A stretch of DNA of 64,000 bases from Saprospiraceae bacterium (lineage in GTDB: Bacteria > Bacteroidota > Bacteroidia > Chitinophagales > Saprospiraceae): the NCBI GenBank assembly GCA_029212405.1, contig JARGNR010000008.1:1-64000 (forward strand), in the 5' to 3' direction. The notes beneath the pieces are model-generated. The model did not search any database. It was given only the letters and a program-made list of their open reading frames with translations, and was not told where the DNA came from. The position numbers were made by a program, and so were the translations under genes. This document shows positions 36,282-45,169 of the stretch, in pieces (the first letter of the stretch is position 1; each line of letters begins with the position of its first letter).

Positions 36282-36336
36282 AAAGCATTGAATTAAAGAA
36301 AAAGGAGTCAATACCTTATCTAAAATTCAATGCTTT
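36282..36336 (-). terminator. terminator of alaS
   Basis: A perfect 13-bp stem AAAGCATTGAATT/AATTCAATGCTTT (36282-36294 with 36324-36336) with a 29-base loop. Read on the minus strand it comes 22 bases after the alaS stop and runs into GCTTTTTTAG, as for an intrinsic terminator. The loop is unusually long. Confidence 0.75.
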
Positions 36337-36358
36337 CACTTACTATTCATGTTCAGTA

Positions 36359-38983
36359 CTAGAGCATTTCTTCCAATTTGGAGAAGGCATTGCCCAATCC
36401 ATCTGGGTTTTTACCTCCTGCGGTTGCGAAGAAGGATTGTCCACCTCCACCGCCTTGTACTTCTTTTGCAAGTTCTCTAATAATATTTCCTGCATGAAGA
36501 TCTTTAGACTTAGTCAATTCCTCTGTAATCAATAACATCAATTGAATTTTCGTGCCATCAACAATACCAAACATTACTACACTATCATCTAATTCTTTCG
36601 AAACATTAAAAGCAAGTGTTTTGGCTGTTTTATTATCCATGCCTTCCAGCCTCTTAGTGATTAATTTTACACCATTGATTTCCTTTGCTGAAGCGATCAA
36701 ATCGCCTTGCATATTACTTGCCTGAGCAGCCATCAAACTTTCGATTTCCTTCCTCAAAGCCTTATTTTCTTCTTGAAGGTCTTCAACACTTTTAATGGTA
36801 TTTTTTGGATTTTTGAATAGTGTCTTAATGGTGTTCAATTCTGACAAGTGACTATTGATGTAAGATTCTGCACGATCTGCAGTAATGGCCTCTATCCTAC
36901 GTACTCCAGCAGAAATTCCACCTTCACTCACAAGTTTAAAAAAACCGATTTGCCCAGTTCTAGAAACGTGGCAACCTCCACACAATTCTCTAGAAAAGTC
37001 TGCATCAAATGTAATCATACGTACATGATCTCCATACTTTTCCCCAAATAACATGGTGGCCCCTGCATCTTTAGCATCTTCAATAGGAATACTTCGATGT
37101 TCTTCTAATGAAATATTTTCACGAATTCTCTTATTCACAATTTGTTCAACTTCTGCTATCTCTTTAGATGTCATACGCTGAAAATGAGAAAAATCAAATC
37201 GCAAATACTCGTCTTTCACCAACGATCCTTTTTGCTGTACATGACTACCTAATACTTGTTTCAAAGCTGCATGCAACAAGTGGGTAGCGGTGTGATTGTT
37301 TTCAGTCAATGCTCTTTTTTCAGAGTCAATAACCGCCTCCACCAAGCCCGACATATTTTCAGGAAGTCTATCCACAAAATGAATGGTCAAGTTGTTTTCC
37401 TTCTTTGTATCCAATACGTTGATCGTCTCTCCATTTATCAATAATGTTCCTGTATCACCGACTTGTCCACCTCCCTCTGCATAAAATGGAGTTTTAGACA
37501 ATACCAATTGATATACTGGTTTTTTCTTCTCTACAAGTGTTCGATATTTTAGAATTCTGGCATCCATCACATCGTGATCATCATAACCTACAAATTCAAC
37601 ATCGTTATCCTCTGTAACAATTTCCCAGTCTCCTGTTTCTCTTTTGGCATCTGCTCTTCCTCTTTCCTTCTGTTCTTGCAACGCTGCTTTGAAGCCTGGT
37701 TCATCAATAGTCCATCCTTTTTCATCAGCAATCAATCTAGTAAGGTCAATAGGAAAACCATATGTGTCATACAGTTCGAATGCTTGTTTACCATCCAAAT
37801 TATTATTCGTTAATTCAAGCGTATTAATTCTTTTTAGACCTCCCTCAAGTGTTCTCAAAAATGACTTTTCCTCTTCAAGAATCACTTTGGATACAAATCC
37901 ATATTGAGCTTTTAATTCTGGGAACACATTTTCAAACTTATCAGCAAGCATTTGAACCATGGAATTCAAAAATGGCTCCTTCATATTTAGGAAAGAATAA
38001 TAATAGCGTACTGCTCTTCTCAAAATTCTTCGAATCACATATCCAGCTCCATTATTACTAGGTAATTCCCCATCTGCAATAGCAAAACTAACAGCTCTGA
38101 GGTGATCTACCAATACACGCATTGCTATATCTGTCATTGCAGATGGATCATAGCTATTGGTGTATTTAACCCCCGTTTTTTCTTCAATATATTTAATAAA
38201 AGGAGTAAACACATCCGTATCATAATTGGAGTATTTTCCTTGCATGGCCATACATAATCGCTCAAAACCCATTCCTGTATCAATGTGTTTCTCAGGCAAT
38301 TCAGTCAGGGATCGATCTGCTCTTCGATTAAATTGAATAAAAACTAGATTCCATATCTCGATTACCATAGGATCATCCATATTGACCAAAGTGGCTCCAT
38401 CCAATTTGGCTCTCTCCTCATCAGGTCTTAAATCTATATGCAACTCTGAACAAGGACCACATGGACCTACATCACCCATTTCCCAAAAGTTATCCTCCTT
38501 GCCACAATACAAAATATGTTCTTTGGGTAAATGTTTTTCCCAAAGTTCAGCAGCCTCCTCATCTCTACCCAGTCCTTCATTTTCATCACCACCAAATACT
38601 GTTGCATAAATCCGATCAGGATCAAGTCCAAATTCAGTAACCAATAACTCCCATGCCCAATCAATTGCCTCTTTCTTGAAGTAATCGCCAAAAGACCAGT
38701 TTCCTAGCATTTCAAACATTGTGTGGTGGTAGGAATCTCTTCCTACTTCTTCTAAGTCATTGTGCTTTCCCGAAACCCTCAAACACTTTTGTGTGTCGGC
38801 AACTCTTCTCACCTCAGGCGTCTTATCTCCTAAGAAATAATCCTTGAACTGATTCATCCCTGCATTCGTAAACATCAATGTAGGGTCATCTTTAATTACA
38901 AGAGGGGCCGAAGGCACAATCTTGTGATCTTTATTTTCGAAAAAATCGAAAAATTTCTGTCTAATTTGATTTGCGTTCATCAT
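36359..38983 (-). CDS. alaS: alanine--tRNA ligase
   Basis: 874 residues, full length. It charges tRNA-Ala and clears mischarged Ser/Gly. The class II catalytic domain starts with RQKFFDFFENKDHKIVPSAPL and has MFTNAGMNQFKDYFLG. The editing domain carries the HxxxH site in NNHTATHLLHAAL and the downstream ELCGGCHV (C-x3-H), which together bind zinc. The C-terminal DHHA1-type end contains GGGGGQSFFATAGGKNPDGL. Two ATGs stand in tandem at 38983 and 38980. A clear terminator follows, and the gene is divergent from an M23 peptidase. Confidence 0.97.
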   Translation of the reverse strand: MMNANQIRQKFFDFFENKDHKIVPSAPLVIKDDPTLMFTNAGMNQFKDYFLGDKTPEVRRVADTQKCLRVSGKHNDLEEVGRDSYHHTMFEMLGNWSFGDYFKKEAIDWAWELLVTEFGLDPDRIYATVFGGDENEGLGRDEEAAELWEKHLPKEHILYCGKEDNFWEMGDVGPCGPCSELHIDLRPDEERAKLDGATLVNMDDPMVIEIWNLVFIQFNRRADRSLTELPEKHIDTGMGFERLCMAMQGKYSNYDTDVFTPFIKYIEEKTGVKYTNSYDPSAMTDIAMRVLVDHLRAVSFAIADGELPSNNGAGYVIRRILRRAVRYYYSFLNMKEPFLNSMVQMLADKFENVFPELKAQYGFVSKVILEEEKSFLRTLEGGLKRINTLELTNNNLDGKQAFELYDTYGFPIDLTRLIADEKGWTIDEPGFKAALQEQKERGRADAKRETGDWEIVTEDNDVEFVGYDDHDVMDARILKYRTLVEKKKPVYQLVLSKTPFYAEGGGQVGDTGTLLINGETINVLDTKKENNLTIHFVDRLPENMSGLVEAVIDSEKRALTENNHTATHLLHAALKQVLGSHVQQKGSLVKDEYLRFDFSHFQRMTSKEIAEVEQIVNKRIRENISLEEHRSIPIEDAKDAGATMLFGEKYGDHVRMITFDADFSRELCGGCHVSRTGQIGFFKLVSEGGISAGVRRIEAITADRAESYINSHLSELNTIKTLFKNPKNTIKSVEDLQEENKALRKEIESLMAAQASNMQGDLIASAKEINGVKLITKRLEGMDNKTAKTLAFNVSKELDDSVVMFGIVDGTKIQLMLLITEELTKSKDLHAGNIIRELAKEVQGGGGGQSFFATAGGKNPDGLGNAFSKLEEML

Positions 38984-39122
38984 ACAGTTGTCCTTTAATA
39001 GAAGCGTTATTTTTTACTAAATCTCTAAGTCTATAATTTTCTATGTTCAAAATTTAAGTTGGAACATTCACACAATCAAGCAATTAAGTATTATAATTAA
39101 ATGCATATACTTTATTTATATA

Positions 39123-39150
39123 TTTTGGACAATAATTTTGTTATCCAAAA
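39123..39150. repeat. inverted repeat overlapping the M23 promoter
   Basis: TTTTGGA at 39123-39129 and TCCAAAA at 39144-39150 are exact complements. The centre can pair further (CAA with TTG). The dyad covers the TTTG -33 element of the M23 gene promoter, so it could be an operator. Confidence 0.45.
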
Positions 39151-39167
39151 ATGAAGTGCTACATTTG
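39137..39167 (+). promoter_or_regulatory. Bacteroidota housekeeping promoter of the M23 peptidase gene
   Basis: TTTG at 39137-39140, a 19-base gap, and TACATTTG at 39160-39167 match the -33/-7 consensus TTTG-N19-21-TAnnTTTG exactly. The start of transcription is expected near 39174, giving a leader of about 68 bases before the ATG at 39242. This is the best promoter match I found in the window. Confidence 0.7.
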
Positions 39168-39241
39168 AGTTCCCTTTAGTCCCCTGAACATGCGTACTCA
39201 CATAGTGGCTGCAAAAGTAGTCAATTAGTCGAAAAAAAGTG

Positions 39242-40225
39242 ATGAAAAGAGAAAAATACGTATACAACGAGCATACATTACAGTATGAGAAACACAAACT
39301 TAACCCTACCGAAAAGCTGACTCGGTTTCTGGGTTTTCTTACCGCAATAATCATCTGTTCTTCCATAATTTTTGGAATCGCCTACAATTATTTCCCTACA
39401 CCAAAAGAAAAATCTCTAGAAAGAGAAAACCAACAGATGGTATATCATTTCAGTAACCTCAAATCAGATTTCGGAATTATTGCACAAGATTTAAATCAAC
39501 TCCAACGGAAAGATGCCGATGTACATCGTATGATTTTTGGTCTTGACCCGATCGATGAATCTGTATGGAATGGTGGTATAGGGGGCCATAATAAATATTC
39601 CATGCTTGAGAATTATGGCAATACTGGGGAAATGATATCTGAATCTTTAGAAGATGTAGATAAATTGAAGCGTAAGATCGAGTTACAAAGAGAATCATTG
39701 GATATGATTTTTGCAATGGCTCAAGAAAAAGAAAAAAGATTAGCTTCTATTCCAAGTATCAAACCTGTTGTAGAAGATAAATTAAAAAGGAAAATAAAAC
39801 ACCTATCTGGATACGGTATCCGTTTACATCCTGTTCATAAAGTTAGAAAATTTCATAAAGGTATTGACTTTACTGCCCCAACAGGCACTGCCATACAATC
39901 TACTGGAAATGGTACTGTGATTAGAGTAGAAAAGAAAAAGAGAGGGTACGGACATAATGTAGTGATTGATCATGGATATGGGTATACTACTCTTTATGCA
40001 CATATGAAAACCATCGATGTCAAAAAAGGACAAAAAGTTACAAAAGGACAAAAAATTGGAGAGATTGGCAGTACTGGGACATCCACTGCACCTCATCTTC
40101 ACTATGAAGTAAGAATAAATGGAAAGGCTGTAAATCCAATTGATTATTGTTTAGACGGATTAAGCCCAACAGAATATAAAGAACTGGTAGCAAAAGCCAG
40201 CGAAGAAAATCAATCTTTTGATTAA
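39242..40225 (+). CDS. M23 family metallopeptidase (LytM-type), membrane-anchored
   Basis: 327 residues. An N-terminal cytoplasmic stretch of about 30 residues precedes a TM helix (about 32-50, FLGFLTAIIICSSIIFGIAY), a helical coiled-coil region (about 60-180) and a C-terminal LytM domain about 195-300. Zinc ligands are visible in GYGIRLHPVHKVRKFHKGIDF and HLHYEVR, with the catalytic-site TLYAHM. M23 enzymes cut peptidoglycan cross-bridges; with a coiled coil some act as amidase activators, but intact ligands here suggest real activity. ATG 39242 is chosen over a GTG three bases upstream. Confidence 0.93.
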   Translation: MKREKYVYNEHTLQYEKHKLNPTEKLTRFLGFLTAIIICSSIIFGIAYNYFPTPKEKSLERENQQMVYHFSNLKSDFGIIAQDLNQLQRKDADVHRMIFGLDPIDESVWNGGIGGHNKYSMLENYGNTGEMISESLEDVDKLKRKIELQRESLDMIFAMAQEKEKRLASIPSIKPVVEDKLKRKIKHLSGYGIRLHPVHKVRKFHKGIDFTAPTGTAIQSTGNGTVIRVEKKKRGYGHNVVIDHGYGYTTLYAHMKTIDVKKGQKVTKGQKIGEIGSTGTSTAPHLHYEVRINGKAVNPIDYCLDGLSPTEYKELVAKASEENQSFD

Positions 40226-40258
40226 AGACAAAACGAAACAACATTGAACTATCGAAGG

Positions 40259-40284
40259 AGCTGGCAGAAATGCTGGCTTTTTTT
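40259..40284 (+). terminator. intrinsic terminator of the M23 gene
   Basis: AGCTGGCA pairs with TGCTGGCT over 8 bp, including two G-U pairs in RNA, around a GAAA tetraloop (40267-40270), followed by a run of seven T. It sits 33 bases after the stop and 22 bases before the converging esterase stop. Confidence 0.75.
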
Positions 40285-40306
40285 ATTTGAGTTTAATTAA
40301 AAAAAT

Positions 40307-41455
40307 TTAATCCGTTTTGATTAAAATAATTTGCTGCCTTCCTATTTGTAATAGATAATTTCCCGACGCAAACTCTGTCAAATCTAACACTTCATTTTTG
40401 TTATTAAAAACACCACTTTTAATAATTCTGCCTAATGGATCACTCAACGTATAATCTAAATGAGATGGAATCTTATCAAAATTTATCGAATAGAATGACG
40501 ACGATGGGTTTGGAAAGATTTGAATCGTCGCATTTTCTTCGAGTGGTTCTTCCAATGAGGTTTCCATATCAATTCGTCCGTTAATGTCGAACTGAGATAG
40601 AAATTCCCAGATTGCTTCAGACGCATCAAAGTCTTGATTTGTTCCAGGTGTATTAAACAGGGTACCAGGCCATGTGTGGCCTCCATCAATTACTTTATAA
40701 TGCACCACTTCAGTATTTGAAATTCCGTTTAAATAGGAAATCACCTCGACCGTACTTCCATCTGAAGTATCATTATTTGGAATAGAAGATAAGACAGCAT
40801 CCTCATCACATTCATTTTTTAATCCCCAATATTCTAGAACATCCTCCACATCTTTGGTCCATAAAGCACCCGTATAAGGAACTACATTGTCGGAAGTTCC
40901 ATGAATATATAAAACTGGAGTCGAATGTTGTGGATCACAATTGTTGAAGATAGAAGGAGTCATAGATCCTGTAACCGAAGCAATCGCAGCTATCCTATTG
41001 CTTAATTGACATGCTAAAAGAAAAGACATAAATCCTCCATTGGACATCCCAGTCGCATATATTCTATCCAAGTCAATCGAATATTCTATAGCAATTTCAT
41101 CGATTAATTGATCCGTAAAGCCTACATCGTCTACTGTACTACCCAAGGTCCATCCACCAACGTTCCAATGTGTTTGCCCATTGAATAGCGTTCCCTCAGG
41201 GTGCACAACAATGAAACCTTCTTCATCAGCTATTTTCCGAAAATCGCCATAGACCATTTGCTCTGTAGCATTACTTGTATATCCATGAAAATTTAATAAT
41301 AGTGGGGTGTTGGATGAAGCATTGTAGGACTCAGGAATGTAAATAATATAAGACCGATCCATTCCATCGTGCTGAATATTTTTTGTTAATGTTTGTTGAC
41401 CAAACATATACAAACAAAGAAAATTGAATAGCAAAACAAGAAATAATTTTCTCAC
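40307..41455 (-). CDS. PHB depolymerase/feruloyl esterase-like secreted esterase with T9SS sorting domain
   Basis: 382 residues from GTG 41455; TTG 41458 is also possible, and no ATG lies before the signal peptide (about 1-19). The alpha/beta-hydrolase has the nucleophile in YATGMSNGGFMS, an Asp in IHGTSDNVVPY and His in VIDGGHTWPG. The C-terminal 80 residues (IQIFPNPSSSFYSINF through DPLGRIIKSG to GNYLLQI) form a type A T9SS sorting domain, so the enzyme is exported and attached to the surface or released. The substrate is probably a polyester or esterified polysaccharide. A lipoprotein gene precedes it by 69 bases. Confidence 0.88.
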   Translation of the reverse strand: MRKLFLVLLFNFLCLYMFGQQTLTKNIQHDGMDRSYIIYIPESYNASSNTPLLLNFHGYTSNATEQMVYGDFRKIADEEGFIVVHPEGTLFNGQTHWNVGGWTLGSTVDDVGFTDQLIDEIAIEYSIDLDRIYATGMSNGGFMSFLLACQLSNRIAAIASVTGSMTPSIFNNCDPQHSTPVLYIHGTSDNVVPYTGALWTKDVEDVLEYWGLKNECDEDAVLSSIPNNDTSDGSTVEVISYLNGISNTEVVHYKVIDGGHTWPGTLFNTPGTNQDFDASEAIWEFLSQFDINGRIDMETSLEEPLEENATIQIFPNPSSSFYSINFDKIPSHLDYTLSDPLGRIIKSGVFNNKNEVLDLTEFASGNYLLQIGRQQIILIKTD

Positions 41456-41527
41456 CAAAACATATGATTTAGTTAATTAGGATACCACAAGTTGAGGTAT
41501 AGAATTTATGGAATTATTGCAGGCAGT

Positions 41528-42268
41528 TTATGAACATTTGCAATCTTCAGTAACAACTCCTAACTCACCCTTCCCGTTCCTACAGTCATCACCAATATTT
41601 GCCTCTAATTTGGGACAGTCCAATTCTTCTGAATCCTTATCACTTTGGCTGCATCTTTTTTTCAGTTGAATCATTTGATCTTCGTCATTGATCGTGATTA
41701 CTTGCCCACCCTTTACTTTCACATCTACTGGGTAAACAAGTTCTGGTTTTTCTTCAGCATCAGGATTATTAGCATACCATTCCTTTATTTGAGACTTTGA
41801 CCCTTCCTCATTATCTATAGTAATGGTTGTTCCATCAGGCATTAAATAATTCAATGGGAAGACCATTCGAAAACAAACTTTACGTTCTTTCCCTGCTTTT
41901 TCTTTACAATATTTTCTGAGACGCATCATCTGTTCACTGCTCTTAATTCTTTTGGATTTATCTCCCTCAAAAATTACTATTACAGGATAATTTAAACTTG
42001 GTCTTTCTTTAATGTCAGGATTTAATGCATACCATGATTTTAATTGGTCTCTTAAATCTTCTTCGTTATTTGCAGTAAGTGAAGATTGATCTGGAAGGGT
42101 AATCTCTATTGGAAATTTGAGCCTAAAGCAATCTTTTGTATCTCTTAAGTTGCCTTCTCTTAACATGATCTCATTATCATCAAACACATTTGAATCAATT
42201 GATTCATTGTTGCACGAACTAAAAAGTATAAAACAAATGCAAATGAGTAATAAATTTAAACGCATCAT
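41528..42268 (-). CDS. lipoprotein with two tandem copies of a ~75-residue domain
   Basis: 246 residues, lipobox LFSSC (Cys about 19). Two clearly homologous units follow: one starts CFRLKFPIEITLPDQSSLTA and the second CFRMVFPLNYLMPDGTTITI. Both continue with NNEE/DNEE, a SWYALNPD/EWYANNPD helix, a YPV strand, and a final QMM(I)xLRKyC helix. A Cys-rich tail follows (GDDCRNGKGELGVVTEDCKC). The unit (FPxxxxxPDGT with a WYxxNP helix) recurs in Bacteroidota lipoproteins as I recall, but has no known function. Two ATGs, 42268 and 42265, are equally good. Confidence 0.75.
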   Translation of the reverse strand: MMRLNLLLICICFILFSSCNNESIDSNVFDDNEIMLREGNLRDTKDCFRLKFPIEITLPDQSSLTANNEEDLRDQLKSWYALNPDIKERPSLNYPVIVIFEGDKSKRIKSSEQMMRLRKYCKEKAGKERKVCFRMVFPLNYLMPDGTTITIDNEEGSKSQIKEWYANNPDAEEKPELVYPVDVKVKGGQVITINDEDQMIQLKKRCSQSDKDSEELDCPKLEANIGDDCRNGKGELGVVTEDCKCS

Positions 42269-42455
42269 AAACTTCTGATTTTGAATTGATTGCTAAACTT
42301 AAATAAATTTTATAATAACAACAGACACATTTAATAAGATTTATCTTTTCCATCCGACATTTATTAAAAAAGAACCCTGTCGAAATCAAGCTAACTATTC
42401 TTAGAAAATGTGGTTTTTAATCGTTTAGGTATGAATCTATGCTCACATATTGTAT

Positions 42456-42463
42456 TATTTTTG
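42456..42463 (+). promoter_or_regulatory. -7 element for the M20 peptidase operon
   Basis: TATTTTTG fits TAnnTTTG and lies 25 bases before the ATG at 42489. No TTTG is found at the expected -33 distance. Confidence 0.4.
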
Positions 42464-42488
42464 GTACTGAAACGAAGTATACACTACA

Positions 42489-44006
42489 ATGAAAAATTTT
42501 ATCCTCTGTATAGTTTTATTGGGTTTTGGCCAATCAACACTAGCTCAATCCATTGACACTAAACATATCACTTATCCAATTGCCAAGAAATCATTGCATC
42601 AGCTGAAAGAACTATTAGCCATACCTAATGATGCGAATTTTCCAGAAGACATTGAAAGAAATCTATCGTGGGTCGATAGTGTATTTCACGATATGGGTTT
42701 TCGTACTCAACGATTAGAGACAGAAACCGTCCCCTTATTGTTGGCAAATTATAACTCCAATAATCCTACTAAAAAAACAGTCTTGTTTTATTTTCATATT
42801 GATGGTCAACCGGTAGACCCACAATTTTGGTTTCAGGATAATCCTTATGAAGCGACATTAAAAAAAGAAGTGGAAGGAGAAGGTTGGATAGACATGGATT
42901 GGTCTAACGTAAACTCGGAAGTTATTGATTCTGATTGGCGCATCTTCGCAAGATCATCATCGGATGACAAATCGCCGTTTGTTATGTTTTTAACGGCACT
43001 TAAAGAACAAAGAGATCGAGGTGTATTTCCAGACTATAATCTAAAAGTAATCTTAGATTTCGAAGAAGAGAAAGGGTCCCCTCGTCTAGCAGGAGCTGTT
43101 GAAAAATACAAGAGCGCACTAGAGTCTGACATGTTGCTCATATTTGACGGGCCCAAGCATATCAGTAACCAACCTACCATCACCTATGGTGCTAGAGGAA
43201 TTACTACCGTTACGATCAAAGTATATGGTCCAACTTTTCCTTTGCATTCAGGTCATTATGGAAATTATGCTCCCAACCCTGCGCTTCGGCTTGCTCAATT
43301 ATTGACTACAATGAAAGACGATGACGGAAGAGTTACCATTTCTGGATTTTATGATGGAATTGAATTTGATGAAAAGACAAAAGCCATTTTGGCAAATGTT
43401 CCAGACAATGAAAATGAATTTAGAGTAAAGCTTGGAATTGGTAATACGGACAAAGTCGGAAGCAACTACCAAGAATCTATTCAATACCCTTCATTGAATA
43501 TAAGAGGAATGGGGTCTGGATGGATCGGTAGCGAGGCTAGAACAATTGTTCCCGCAACAGCTACTGCAGAAATAGATATTCGACTCGTAGTAGAAAGCCC
43601 GCCCCAAAGACAAATTGGCCTCGTAAAAAATCACATTTTGGACCAAGGATATCTTGTATTGGATAGAAAACCCACTTCTAAGGAGCGATTTGATAACCCA
43701 AAAATCTGTCAATTTATCAACAATAGAGCATATGAGGCCTTCAGGACCGAAATAGATTCTCCTCTTGGTGTTTGGGCATATGAAACGATTAAAGAAGAAT
43801 TTGGTGGTGAGCCAATTAGAGTTCGAACACTTGGAGGAAGTGTTCCTATCTCTCCATTCATACAATCCCTAAATGTTCCTGCTGTAATCATTCCTTTGGT
43901 AAATAGCGATAACAATCAACATAGTCCTAATGAAAACCTTAGAATTGGCAACTATTTTGATGGAGTTAAAACCTTTTATGCATTCCTCAATTCAACCATT
44001 CAATAA
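42489..44006 (+). CDS. M20 family metallopeptidase, exported
   Basis: 505 residues with a signal peptide (about 1-20). M20 di-zinc hydrolases include dipeptidases and deacylases. Metal-site motifs are FYFHIDGQPVDP (H-x-D), RSSSDDKSP (bridging Asp), the catalytic Glu pair in LDFEEEKGSP, and the C-terminal His in NNQHSPNENLRIGNY. The dimerisation/lid domain is marked by HSGHYGNYAPNPALRL. It heads a plus-strand run with DUF2891 (17-base gap), a thioesterase and a small zinc-ribbon protein. Location is probably periplasmic, acting on imported peptides. Confidence 0.9.
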   Translation: MKNFILCIVLLGFGQSTLAQSIDTKHITYPIAKKSLHQLKELLAIPNDANFPEDIERNLSWVDSVFHDMGFRTQRLETETVPLLLANYNSNNPTKKTVLFYFHIDGQPVDPQFWFQDNPYEATLKKEVEGEGWIDMDWSNVNSEVIDSDWRIFARSSSDDKSPFVMFLTALKEQRDRGVFPDYNLKVILDFEEEKGSPRLAGAVEKYKSALESDMLLIFDGPKHISNQPTITYGARGITTVTIKVYGPTFPLHSGHYGNYAPNPALRLAQLLTTMKDDDGRVTISGFYDGIEFDEKTKAILANVPDNENEFRVKLGIGNTDKVGSNYQESIQYPSLNIRGMGSGWIGSEARTIVPATATAEIDIRLVVESPPQRQIGLVKNHILDQGYLVLDRKPTSKERFDNPKICQFINNRAYEAFRTEIDSPLGVWAYETIKEEFGGEPIRVRTLGGSVPISPFIQSLNVPAVIIPLVNSDNNQHSPNENLRIGNYFDGVKTFYAFLNSTIQ

Positions 44007-44023
44007 CAAGAAATTTAGCGTAT

Positions 44024-45124
44024 ATGAAGTCGTTGATCAAACTACTCGAATTGTGCCTACTGATAGGATTGGTATCCTGCAATGAAGTTCCATCGTCTAA
44101 TAAAACATCCGAAAAAGTAATCTCGGCAAAGTCCATTCAGTTGGATCTAAAAGGTGCCAATAACTTAATACAACTGCCTTTAGCGTGTGTTTTGCAAGAA
44201 TATCCTAACAAATTGGGTCAAGTAGTAGGCGACAAAACAGATCTACAAGAACCGAGTTCATTACATCCCTCTTTCTATGGGTGTTTTGATTGGCATTCTG
44301 CTGTACATGGACATTGGTCATTGGTAAAATTACTAAAGGAGTTTCCAGAAATTGATCATAAAGAAGAGTCAATTAAGAAATTACAAACCACACTGACGAA
44401 GGAAAACATCTTAAAAGAGATTGAATACTTTAATGGGAAGCACAACAAGTCTTATGAGCGAACCTATGGATGGGCATGGCTCTTAAAACTAGCTGAAGAA
44501 TTGCACACTTGGGATCATCCTGTGGCCAAAGAACTTGAAGATAATCTTGCTCCATTAACGGAACTCATCGTCAATAAGTATTTAGAATTCCTACCTAAAC
44601 TCATCTATCCAATACGCGTTGGTGAACATACGAATACCGCGTTTGGATTAAGTTTTGCGCTGGACTATGCAATGACTCTTCAAAATGTTGAATTGGAAAA
44701 TGCTATAAAAAATCGTGCAAAAGATTTCTATTTTTCTGATTCTATGTGTCCGTTAAATTGGGAACCTAGTGGGTTTGATTTTTTATCTCCTTGTCTAGAA
44801 GAAGCAAGTTTAATGAGTAAGGTGTTAGATAAAAAGGAATTTCTAAAATGGGTTGAAGGTTTCCTTCCCCAACTTTACAATCCTTCTTATACGATTACTC
44901 CAGGTAAAGTATCTGATAGAACCGATGGAAAGTTGGTTCATCTGGATGGCTTGAATTTTAGTAGAGCATGGTGTTTAAAAAACATTGCTCAAATAGACAA
45001 ACGCTTTGATCATTTAATTCCAATTGCGAATGAACATATTAATTATTCTCTTCCATCGTTAGTTGGAGATTCGTATGAAGGAGGACATTGGCTTGGATCA
45101 TTTGCCATTTATGCTTGCCAATAA
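44024..45124 (+). CDS. DUF2891 domain lipoprotein
   Basis: 366 residues with a lipoprotein signal ending at GLVSC (Cys about 19). The family hallmark HPSFYGCFDWHSAVHGHWSLVKLL is present at about 85-108. The remainder is helical with WAWLLKLAEELHTW, PIRVGEHTNTAFGLSFALDYA and a C-terminal DSYEGGHWLGSFAIYA, consistent with an alpha/alpha-barrel fold like glycan-active enzymes. That fold suggestion is inference; the family function is unknown. It begins 17 bases after the M20 peptidase gene, so both act together in the periplasm. Confidence 0.85.
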   Translation: MKSLIKLLELCLLIGLVSCNEVPSSNKTSEKVISAKSIQLDLKGANNLIQLPLACVLQEYPNKLGQVVGDKTDLQEPSSLHPSFYGCFDWHSAVHGHWSLVKLLKEFPEIDHKEESIKKLQTTLTKENILKEIEYFNGKHNKSYERTYGWAWLLKLAEELHTWDHPVAKELEDNLAPLTELIVNKYLEFLPKLIYPIRVGEHTNTAFGLSFALDYAMTLQNVELENAIKNRAKDFYFSDSMCPLNWEPSGFDFLSPCLEEASLMSKVLDKKEFLKWVEGFLPQLYNPSYTITPGKVSDRTDGKLVHLDGLNFSRAWCLKNIAQIDKRFDHLIPIANEHINYSLPSLVGDSYEGGHWLGSFAIYACQ

Positions 45125-45169
45125 AAAACCCTCTAATCTATTAAGGTGTTTATAGGTAATAAAAATAGA

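Noticed and set aside
37256-38609. Several plus-strand open frames over alaS
   Set aside because: All are antisense to a complete, conserved alanine--tRNA ligase.
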